Part shown: positions 1 to 5,763 of the stretch, piece by piece | Position numbering within the stretch: position 1 is the stretch's first letter | How the letters are laid out: each line of letters starts with the position of its first letter | Assembly (NCBI GenBank): GCA_015485035.1 | Contig: WFUI01000059.1 | Span: 1-5,763, forward strand | Direction: 5' to 3' | Length of the DNA stretch: 5,763 nt | DNA from: Mariprofundus sp. | GTDB taxonomy: Bacteria > Pseudomonadota > Zetaproteobacteria > Mariprofundales > Mariprofundaceae | Translations under genes and position numbers: made by a program | Notes under the pieces: generated by a model | The model's database searches: none | Told to the model about the DNA's origin: nothing | What the model saw: the letters and a program-made list of their open reading frames with translations, nothing else

Positions 1-209
<209 letters not shown>

Positions 210-211
<2 letters not shown>

Positions 212-230
212 AAACCTGTCAAGACGGGTT
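210..230 (-). terminator. Probable rho-independent terminator after mog
   Basis: Read on the minus strand, AACCCGTC (230-223), a TT turn, then GACAGGTT (220-213) form an 8-nt stem with one mismatch. In RNA the tip would probably form a CUUG tetraloop. The second arm runs into a stretch of five T (214-210). It starts 15 bases past the mog stop codon. The stem is short and has an internal C-A mismatch, so termination may be partial. The T run overlaps the FNR-like dyad by two bases. Confidence 0.5.
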
Positions 231-244
231 GTTCCGGTATCACG

Positions 245-787
245 TCAGGATCTCTTTTGTGCATGTTTGGGGCGAAACACCTTGCACTGTTCCGGATCAG
301 CTTCCAGATACGGGCCATCGATCAAATCAATGCAATAGGGTACAGCGGGGAAAACTGCATTCAGGCAATCATCAATCGCTGACGGTTTACCGGGCAGGTT
401 GATGATCAGGGACTGCTTCCGGATTCCGGCAGTCTGACGTGAAAGAATAGCAGTCGGCACAAATTTGAGTGACTCCTGCCGCATCAGCTCACCGAATCCG
501 GGCAACATCTTTTCACACACGTTTTCGGTGGCTTCAGGTGTCACATCGCGCACGGCAGGCCCGGTACCACCGGTGGTAACAATCAGGCAGCAGTGTTCGA
601 TATCTGCGAGTTCTTTCAATGTGGCTTCGATGCCATCCTGCTCATCGGGAATGATACGTGTTACCGCCTGCCATTCGGATGTTAGAACGCGCTCGAACCA
701 TGCAACCATGGCAGGCCCGCCCAGATCCTCATATTCACCGCGACTGGCGCGATCCGATACCGTGATAAATCCGATTTTTGTTTTCAT
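245..787 (-). CDS. mog: Molybdopterin adenylyltransferase Mog (MogA)
   Basis: Mog activates molybdopterin by transferring AMP from ATP, making MPT-AMP, the substrate from which MoeA then builds molybdenum cofactor. It is a soluble cytoplasmic trimer. The 180-residue product matches E. coli MogA along its whole length: ITVSDRASRGEYEDLG at 8-23, IPDEQ with the conserved Asp at 48, the MPT-binding TTGGTG at 71-76, RDVTPEAT with the catalytic-region Asp at 81, PGFGE at 96-100, FVPTAILSRQ at 109-118, and NLPGKP at 130-135. It is about 15 residues shorter than the E. coli protein, mainly because the loop after LPGKPSAIDDCLNAV is shortened before PAVPYC. The ATG at 785-787 has AAAAAGGA about 6 nt upstream. 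The gene follows moeA by 130 bases with REP-like palindromes between, and may share its transcript. Confidence 0.95.
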   Translation of the reverse strand: MKTKIGFITVSDRASRGEYEDLGGPAMVAWFERVLTSEWQAVTRIIPDEQDGIEATLKELADIEHCCLIVTTGGTGPAVRDVTPEATENVCEKMLPGFGELMRQESLKFVPTAILSRQTAGIRKQSLIINLPGKPSAIDDCLNAVFPAVPYCIDLIDGPYLEADPEQCKVFRPKHAQKRS

Positions 788-823
788 TGCAAATCCTTTT
801 TCAACTACAGATAAAGTCCTTGG

Positions 824-885
824 TCATTCCCAACGTGATTGGGAATCCACTCACAACATGGATACCCGCCTTCGCAGGCATGACG
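824..885. repeat. Inverted pair of REP-like palindromes between moeA and mog
   Basis: The left unit (824-849) begins TCATTCCC and ends GGGAATCCA, and contains a perfect 8-bp stem, ATTCCCAA (826-833) and TTGGGAAT (839-846), around a 5-base loop. The right unit (859-885) begins TGGATACCC and ends GGCATGACG, with the sequence CGCCTTCGC inside. It is a degenerate, reversed copy of the same family, with two mismatches in its stem. The ends TCAT.CC and ATCCA are shared in inverted orientation, so the pair looks like a BIME-type unit. Short palindromes of the TCATTCCCGC...GCGGGAATCCA kind are common intergenic repeats in gamma- and betaproteobacteria. In the transcript they would form hairpins 3' of moeA and could stabilise its mRNA or reduce read-through into mog. 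Confidence 0.7.
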
Positions 886-917
886 TTTGATGCAAACAGA
901 ATGAGTGTGAACAGGCT

Positions 918-2180
918 TTAAATATTCGCATCCTCTTGAAAATCCATACCCTGTAACAGTTGGACAACGACTTCATCGCCGGCATCCATGGCTTCCGTAT
1001 CGGCCGGCACAACGATAAACCCCTCGGCCATTGCCATGCTCATCAGTACGCCGCTACCCTGAGTGCCGGTCGAGCTGGCAATATACCCGTCTGCATCGCG
1101 CTGCAATGTGGCACGTACAAAATGCGCCCGTCCGACCCTGTCTTTCAGGTCGTGTGCCAGCCGTGCTGCAATCGTACGCCGGAACAGATTTTTATGCCCG
1201 CTCATCGCACGCAGTGCCGGGCCGACAAACTGCTCGAAACAGACCATACTGGAGACCGGATTTCCCGGCAGGCCGAACACTGCCGTACCATTTTCCGATG
1301 TTCCGCCTTTTGATGTACCAAACGCCAGCGGGTGACCGGGTCGCATGGCCACGCGCCAGAAATGCATGGTGATACCCAGCGCTTCCAGCATCGGGCGCAC
1401 AAAATCGTGGTGGCCAACCGATACCCCGCCACTGGCCAGCAGCACATCGTGCTTCAGTCCCTGCGCCAGCCTGGCCTTCAATTCTATCGGATTATCATGG
1501 GCAATACCGAGCAATGTCGGTGTGATGCCGAGCGCCCTGCACTGCGCATAAAGCGCGTGCGAATTGGCATCGGGGATTTTGTTTTCATCAATCGGTTCAT
1601 CAATGCCTTCCAGCTCGTCACCGGTCGACAGGATCGCCACTGTGGGGCGCGCAAATACCGATACCTGTTTCTGCTTCACCATGGCCAGAATCGCCAGCAC
1701 GCCGGGCGTGATTTCCGTACCTTTGTTTAAGACGAGTTCACCGTTTCGCAAATTCTCACCCAGCGGCCGGATATTGGCACCCGACTTCGGCGGCAGCAGA
1801 ATCGCCACATGATCGCCGTCGCCATCCGTATCCTCGACGCGAATCACCGTGTCGGCCCCTGCCGGTACCGGTGCTCCAGTCATAATACGCGCAGCTTTGC
1901 CCGGCATCACCTTCACCTGCGGCATCTGCCCGGCACGGATATCATCAACCACCGTCAGACGAACCGGCGTACCGGATGTTGCTGCTGCAATATCAGCATA
2001 ACGCACGGCATAGCCGTCCATGGCAGAGACATCATACGGCGGGTGATTTCGATTTGCATTCACATCGCAGGCCAGTACCCGCCCGAGCGAATCATGCAAC
2101 GCCACCTCTTCCGGCGGCATTGCCGATACATGCGATAAAATACACTGCTGCGCCTCAGTCACCGAACGATAAGCCGTCAT
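918..2180 (-). CDS. moeA: Molybdopterin molybdenumtransferase MoeA
   Basis: MoeA inserts molybdate into the dithiolene of adenylylated molybdopterin with release of AMP, giving Mo-molybdopterin; it acts in the cytoplasm as a dimer after Mog. The 420-residue product is of normal family length. Visible landmarks are SAMDGYAVR at 52-60, IMTGAPVPAGADTVIRVED at 99-117, PLGENLRNGE at 139-148, the Mog-like fold with LSTGDEL at 184-190 and PDANSHAL at 203-210, SGGVSVGHHDFV at 250-261, MRPGHPLAFG at 279-288, and GLPGNPVS at 303-310, followed by the C-terminal beta-barrel domain IV. The segment MRPGHP has His where most relatives have Lys (PGKP). The ATG at 2178-2180 has a near-perfect AAGGAGG four bases upstream, which fixes the start. 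It lies between the c-di-GMP gene (230-base gap) and mog (130-base gap). Confidence 0.96.
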   Translation of the reverse strand: MTAYRSVTEAQQCILSHVSAMPPEEVALHDSLGRVLACDVNANRNHPPYDVSAMDGYAVRYADIAAATSGTPVRLTVVDDIRAGQMPQVKVMPGKAARIMTGAPVPAGADTVIRVEDTDGDGDHVAILLPPKSGANIRPLGENLRNGELVLNKGTEITPGVLAILAMVKQKQVSVFARPTVAILSTGDELEGIDEPIDENKIPDANSHALYAQCRALGITPTLLGIAHDNPIELKARLAQGLKHDVLLASGGVSVGHHDFVRPMLEALGITMHFWRVAMRPGHPLAFGTSKGGTSENGTAVFGLPGNPVSSMVCFEQFVGPALRAMSGHKNLFRRTIAARLAHDLKDRVGRAHFVRATLQRDADGYIASSTGTQGSGVLMSMAMAEGFIVVPADTEAMDAGDEVVVQLLQGMDFQEDANI

Positions 2181-2204
2181 ACTGCCTCCTTGCCTTCACA
2201 CACT

Positions 2205-2268
2205 GCGAGGCATCCTCGCCCAATCACCCTTCTGTTCAACCCCGACTCTGTACGGGTTAAGCCACCCG
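2205..2268 (-). promoter_or_regulatory. Hairpins in the 230-base moeA leader
   Basis: The gap 2181-2410 before moeA contains no gene I can support. Two small dyads lie in its moeA-proximal part. A perfect GCGAGG-cat-CCTCGC dyad at 2205-2219 ends about 13 bases upstream of the Shine-Dalgarno. A CGGGT/ACCCG dyad with a 6-base loop lies at 2253-2268. No T run follows either, so they do not look like terminators. They could be structured leader RNA or protein-binding dyads. I found no convincing -35/-10 pair, FNR box or recognisable molybdenum-cofactor riboswitch in the gap. Confidence 0.25.
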
Positions 2269-2410
2269 CCCCAGGCTCATACAAGTCTGACTATCAGGAG
2301 ATCCCGGCTAATCGCCCTCAATCGAACCATGCTGCTTTTTGCATTCCCTCTACAGGAAAGAGTGCGCATACAATTTACAGCGTGTCCGTTTTATCAGAGA
2401 AAAACCATAA

Positions 2411-5080
2411 TCAGATAACCGGATCACTGGAGGGTGCAGTGAGCCGGTAATAACGCTCCAGATGCAATCTTGTCTCATCGGCTGAGAGCGGCAGGCTGAA
2501 TAAATTTCCCTGGATGGCATCACAACCCTCCCGGCGCAAAAACTCCAGCTGTGTCTCGGTCTCCACGCCCTCGGCAATCACCTTCATGTTCAGCTCGTGC
2601 GCCATGGTGATCGTCGAACGAACAATGGCCACATTTTCCTTGTCGTGGGGCACATCACGGATAAAAGCCATATCAATCTTAAGCCAGTCCGCAGGCAATC
2701 GCTTCAGATAGGCCAATGACGAATAGCCAGTACCGAAATCATCGATCGCAATAGAGATGCCCCCGTTCACCAGTTCCTGCATAATATCGCAAGCCATGTC
2801 CGGATCATCCATGGCTGCAGTTTCGGTGATTTCAATCTCAATCCATTCTGGCTTTGCCCCCGACTCCCTGATGGTCGACAGAATATCCTGGGCCAACCCT
2901 TTCTGTATCAACTGAACGGCTGACAAGTTGATGCCGATGCGCCCAGCCAGCAGACCATCTTTTTTCCAGGCGATTGCCTGTTGGCAAGCCTGCTTCAATA
3001 ACAAAAAGGTTATCGGTTGAACAAGTCCTGTTTCTTCAGCCAGCGGCACAAACTGATCCGGCGGAATCAAACCTCGGTCGGGATGCTGCCAGCGCATTAG
3101 TCCCTCCAACCCGATAATATCGCCATCGACCAGCCGGTGTTTACTTTGATAATACAACCGCAGTTGACCCTCATCCATTGCCCTGGAGAGCTCCTGCTCC
3201 ATCTCCAATCGCTTCCTGGTCTGTTCTTCGATCGCATGTTCAAAACAATGAATGTTCAAATGATGATGCTTGGCATAATCCATGGCCGTAGCGGCATGCC
3301 TGATAAGGGTCTCGACATCTTCCCCATCATCTGGAAAGGCAGCAACCCCGATACTAACACCCAGTGACACTTCCTGAACTTGTAAATTATACGGTCTGTT
3401 CAGAACAGCTGCTACTTTTCCCGCCACCTGCATGGACATATTTATATCCGCTTCGGGCAGCATGATTGCGAACTCATTTCCATCCATGCGAGCTGTATAG
3501 TCCGGTTCGCGTAATAACTCGAGCAGCCTCCCGGCGGTAATCTGCAACACCTGGTCGCCAGCTGAAAATCCCAGTGTATCATTGATTTGCTTGAATCGAT
3601 CAATATCCAGCACGAGCAGACCGATCTGGTATTTGTCCCTGCGCGCTAATTCCATCATACGCCCCAGGCGATCCGTAAACAGCCAACGATTGGGTAGTCT
3701 CGTGACCTTGTCGAAACTGGATAACCGCATGAGTTCCGTCTCAGTATCCTTGCGCTCGGATATGTCGCGCAGCATCAGGGCAATCTGTTGTTCGCCTGCG
3801 GCCTGAAATACATTGGCGACCAGCTCGGCAAAAAACGTGGAGCCATCCTTGCGTCGCACCTGTACCTCACATACACCAGCTGATGCATCACTACACGCGC
3901 CACGAATCATATCGTTCATCCATGATTCATGTGTTTCCTGTAATCCCAGTTCATCAATGCAGAGTCTGCGCCACTCGTGGGGCAGATATCCAAACATGAT
4001 ACAGGCAGCCGGATTAGCGTACCGAATTGTTCCGTCCATATCCGCAAACAGAATAGCATCTCTGGCATGATCAAGAATGGATGCGAGCCGGTGTTGTTTA
4101 TCCAGCACATCCTGAGTCCGTTTCTTCACATCACGGCGTAAACGTGTGTTATATCGTATCATGCTATAGCCCCAAAGTACCAGTACCAGGCTAATAATAA
4201 TCCCCGACATCAATCCCCAGAATGCCAGCGGGGCCGAATGGGCAAGCAGGTCAATGATTAATGCCGGCATGGCAACCGCATGGAGGATAAACTGGCTGCC
4301 GGCCAATTCGAAACTACCCTTCCAGGCCACATCCATCGTTGCACCGGATCGTGGTGCACTGATATACAGCGGGATAATTTCCGACTGCTCCGGCATATCT
4401 GCACTGACCGGTGGCCGGATCGATGGTTTAATAGATACTTCGATCGACATGTCTGCCGCCAGTTGACGTTTTCCGGCAGCCTTCAGAAAATGCTCCAAAA
4501 CAGCCTTGGCGGCGATATCGACAATCAGCATACCACATTTCTGCTGTGTACAGACCTTGTAAAACGTGCGCATCAATGGCCCTGTTTTACTTGCCTGAAC
4601 CACGGTGATGAGCATTTGACCGGGACTAAGCGTCGGCCAGTCGGACACGTCGGCTGGCGGTAGTGGCAGCCCGGGCAAAGCCGGGTCGGCATAGCGAACC
4701 GACTCACTGATACCGGGAAAATAGATGGCAGCCTGCGCCAGGACTCCGGCATGCATGGATGCATAAGCTTGTAGCAACGCTTGCGCCTCTTTCTGTTCGC
4801 TCATTACGTCATGTACCAGCATCTCTGAATATACATATGCTGCCAGGCCGCGTGTGATATTCAGCCGCTGGGTAATGATCTCTTTCAAATCATAGAGGAG
4901 CAGCTCACTGCGATGTGCGACTTCGCGCTGGGTAAACTCTGTCCTGGCCTGAGAAAAATGAAGATAAATGCCGATACCTGCTGCTACAGTTACAAGCATC
5001 ACAAGCACCCAGCCATGACGGGCCAGCCGGTTCACAAACGACTGAACTGCTAAATGGGACATGATCCTTTTAGCCATCAC
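2411..5080 (-). CDS. Membrane-bound PAS-GGDEF-EAL protein, predicted c-di-GMP phosphodiesterase with degenerate GGDEF
   Basis: Predicted order in the 889 residues: short cytoplasmic N-terminus; membrane helix about 24-42; large periplasmic sensor region about 43-284 (CHASE-like in layout, family not certain) with a CX4C pair at Cys177/Cys182; membrane helix about 285-308; basic linker; PAS about 330-445 (YANPAACIMFGY, RRKDGSTFFAE); GGDEF about 455-612; EAL about 630-872. The GGDEF signature is DGNEF (533-537), lacking the first Gly and the acidic third residue, so cyclase activity is unlikely. An RxxD inhibitory site (REPD, 524-527) sits exactly five residues before it. The EAL domain keeps Glu659 (EGL), Asn718, Glu750 (EITET), Asp780-Asp781 (DDFGTGYSS), Lys801, Glu837 and Gln857, so hydrolysis of c-di-GMP to pGpG is expected. 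The start is uncertain: GTG at 5078-5080 is followed at once by ATG at 5075-5077, with GAGGAAA 10-14 bases upstream; an ATG at 5060-5062 is poorer. The gene sits alone between mobA and moeA, with gaps of 141 and 230 bases. Confidence 0.93.
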   Translation of the reverse strand: MMAKRIMSHLAVQSFVNRLARHGWVLVMLVTVAAGIGIYLHFSQARTEFTQREVAHRSELLLYDLKEIITQRLNITRGLAAYVYSEMLVHDVMSEQKEAQALLQAYASMHAGVLAQAAIYFPGISESVRYADPALPGLPLPPADVSDWPTLSPGQMLITVVQASKTGPLMRTFYKVCTQQKCGMLIVDIAAKAVLEHFLKAAGKRQLAADMSIEVSIKPSIRPPVSADMPEQSEIIPLYISAPRSGATMDVAWKGSFELAGSQFILHAVAMPALIIDLLAHSAPLAFWGLMSGIIISLVLVLWGYSMIRYNTRLRRDVKKRTQDVLDKQHRLASILDHARDAILFADMDGTIRYANPAACIMFGYLPHEWRRLCIDELGLQETHESWMNDMIRGACSDASAGVCEVQVRRKDGSTFFAELVANVFQAAGEQQIALMLRDISERKDTETELMRLSSFDKVTRLPNRWLFTDRLGRMMELARRDKYQIGLLVLDIDRFKQINDTLGFSAGDQVLQITAGRLLELLREPDYTARMDGNEFAIMLPEADINMSMQVAGKVAAVLNRPYNLQVQEVSLGVSIGVAAFPDDGEDVETLIRHAATAMDYAKHHHLNIHCFEHAIEEQTRKRLEMEQELSRAMDEGQLRLYYQSKHRLVDGDIIGLEGLMRWQHPDRGLIPPDQFVPLAEETGLVQPITFLLLKQACQQAIAWKKDGLLAGRIGINLSAVQLIQKGLAQDILSTIRESGAKPEWIEIEITETAAMDDPDMACDIMQELVNGGISIAIDDFGTGYSSLAYLKRLPADWLKIDMAFIRDVPHDKENVAIVRSTITMAHELNMKVIAEGVETETQLEFLRREGCDAIQGNLFSLPLSADETRLHLERYYRLTAPSSDPVI

Positions 5081-5122
5081 GAACTACTTTTCCTCAACCA
5101 CATCAGTAACCTCCACCCAAAT

Positions 5123-5151
5123 CGTATAACAAAACAGCGTAAAGAAAATCA
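5123..5151 (-). promoter_or_regulatory. Weak extended -10 promoter candidate for the c-di-GMP gene
   Basis: On the minus strand TGTTATACG (5131-5123) fits an extended -10 (TGn followed by TATACG, 4 of 6 matches). No good -35 hexamer stands 16-18 bases upstream; that position is occupied by the tandem repeat at 5143-5162. The start would lie about 35-40 bases before the coding sequence. A poor -35 beside a phased repeat would suit an activator-dependent promoter, but this is only suggestive. Confidence 0.3.
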
Positions 5152-5162
5152 GAGAAAATCAG
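5143..5162. repeat. Perfect tandem 10-bp direct repeat upstream of the c-di-GMP gene
   Basis: AGAAAATCAG occurs twice in direct succession without mismatch (on the minus strand CTGATTTTCT twice). The 10-bp period places the two copies on the same face of the helix. The repeat lies directly upstream of the weak -10 candidate, in the 141-base gap between mobA and the c-di-GMP gene. It could be a pair of sites for a regulator, or a chance A-rich duplication. I see nothing else identifiable in this gap. Confidence 0.6.
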
Positions 5163-5221
5163 GGCCAGTGTATCCTTTTCCTTGAACATAAGCGCATTTA
5201 AAAACATTGAGTCATTCGAAA

Positions 5222-5763
5222 TCATAACACCTGTTTTATATCAGCAAGCAAATCTTCGGGTGTGTCGAAATCAGTGAAGCTGCGCAAACCAGGGTCAAGC
5301 GGGCGCAGCTCTTTTTCGGTCAGAATCGCAGTGTTCAAAGATGGAATCAGCCTCATCAGGCTGCGGCGGCCCTGTGCGATACGGCTCTGCATGGCGGGCA
5401 GACAGGCTTTCTTCGCATAAAAAGCGGGCAACGGCTGCAGTTGGCCGTCAATTCCAGCCAGTACGGCATCGTGACCGCGGCGTTGTTCGGCCATGTGCAT
5501 TACCAGCTCGGGCATGACAAACGGCATATCCACACCGGTGACAAAAACCCAGTCTGTACGCACCTCTGTCATCGCGGCCACGATACCCATCATCGGGCCG
5601 CGCCCCTCACCAGCATCCATCACCTGCACTATATTACTCTGCGATTCATCAACCGCGAGAGGGTCACGCACACTGAGCACGATCTCATCAAACAGCGGCG
5701 ACAGGTTCGCAATAGCGTGGTTCAGCAGAGATTTTCCACAAAACTCAACATGTGCCTTGTCCC
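5222..5763 (-). CDS. mobA: Molybdenum cofactor guanylyltransferase MobA, N-terminus cut by window edge
   Basis: MobA joins GMP from GTP to Mo-molybdopterin, producing the (bis-)MGD cofactor of DMSO-reductase family enzymes such as nitrate reductase and formate dehydrogenase; it is cytoplasmic. The frame stays open to the right edge, giving 179 residues. The first visible residues are DKAHVEFCGKSLLNHAIANL, matching the MobA stretch just after the GTP-binding LAGGxSxRMGxDKA loop, so only about 20-25 residues are missing. A GTG at 5678-5680 is internal (EIVLSVRD), not the start. Further landmarks are GPMMGI (usually GPLAGI), TGVDMPFV with the metal-binding Asp, PLPAFY, GRRSLMRLI, and a C-terminal SFTDFDTPEDL. 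The last is normally NxNTPEDL, so both asparagines are aspartate here. DKA and the MPF segment favour MobA over the cytidylyltransferase MocA. The stop codon lies 141 bases before the c-di-GMP gene. Confidence 0.9.
   Translation of the reverse strand, partial: DKAHVEFCGKSLLNHAIANLSPLFDEIVLSVRDPLAVDESQSNIVQVMDAGEGRGPMMGIVAAMTEVRTDWVFVTGVDMPFVMPELVMHMAEQRRGHDAVLAGIDGQLQPLPAFYAKKACLPAMQSRIAQGRRSLMRLIPSLNTAILTEKELRPLDPGLRSFTDFDTPEDLLADIKQVL

Noticed and set aside
217..222. Perfect TTGACA on the minus strand as a sigma-70 -35 element for P-II
   Set aside because: With a 16-18 base spacer the -10 position reads around CAGGGTTA, which does not resemble TATAAT, and the hexamer lies inside the probable terminator stem of mog.
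2395..2410. Terminator just after the c-di-GMP gene from GTTTT/AAAAC pairing
   Set aside because: The pairing is purely A/T, has an 8-base loop and no T run after it, so it is too weak to call.
2190..2450. Plus-strand open frame in the moeA leader
   Set aside because: It runs into the antisense of the c-di-GMP gene, has a low-complexity Pro/His/Ser composition, and lacks a clear ribosome binding site.
5222..5680. Treating the 152-residue frame beginning at GTG 5678-5680 as a complete protein
   Set aside because: The frame continues upstream to the window edge with conserved MobA sequence (DKA...LLNHAIANL), so the GTG is an internal valine.

Overview
The window carries five genes, all on the minus strand. 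In transcription order (right to left) they are: a molybdenum-cofactor guanylyltransferase (mobA, 5' end cut by the window edge), a large membrane-bound PAS-GGDEF-EAL cyclic-di-GMP protein, molybdopterin molybdenumtransferase (moeA), molybdopterin adenylyltransferase (mog/mogA), and the first 48 residues of a P-II nitrogen signalling protein (cut by the left edge). Protein similarity to E. coli Mog, MoeA, MobA and GlnB, strong Shine-Dalgarno sites, moderate GC and a REP-like palindrome of the TCATTCCC...GGGAATCCA type all point to a proteobacterium, most likely gamma or beta. I cannot name a genus from the sequence.

Layout: 1-146 is P-II (partial). 147-244 is an intergenic region with a likely mog terminator, an FNR/Anr-type dyad and a possible -10 element for P-II. 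245-787 is mog. 788-917 is a spacer holding an inverted pair of REP-like palindromes. 918-2180 is moeA. 2181-2410 is a 230-base leader with small hairpins but no convincing promoter. 2411-5080 is the c-di-GMP protein. 5081-5221 holds a tandem 10-bp repeat and a weak extended -10 promoter candidate. 5222-5763 is mobA (partial).

Mog adenylylates molybdopterin, MoeA inserts molybdate, and MobA adds GMP to make the bis-MGD cofactor used by nitrate reductases, formate dehydrogenases and other DMSO-reductase family enzymes. The set therefore covers the late steps of cofactor synthesis; the early steps (moaA to moaE) are not in the window. The P-II gene and the FNR-like box beside it suggest a link to nitrogen metabolism and oxygen-dependent control. 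This fits nitrate reduction or assimilation as a use for the cofactor, but that is inference.

The unexpected member is the 889-residue c-di-GMP protein between mobA and moeA. It has a large periplasmic sensor region with a CX4C pair, a PAS domain, a GGDEF domain with a broken catalytic motif (DGNEF) but an intact RxxD inhibitory site, and an EAL domain with all expected catalytic residues. It reads as a sensor-controlled c-di-GMP phosphodiesterase. Its repeated association with cofactor genes, if confirmed in other genomes, would be the main novelty here.
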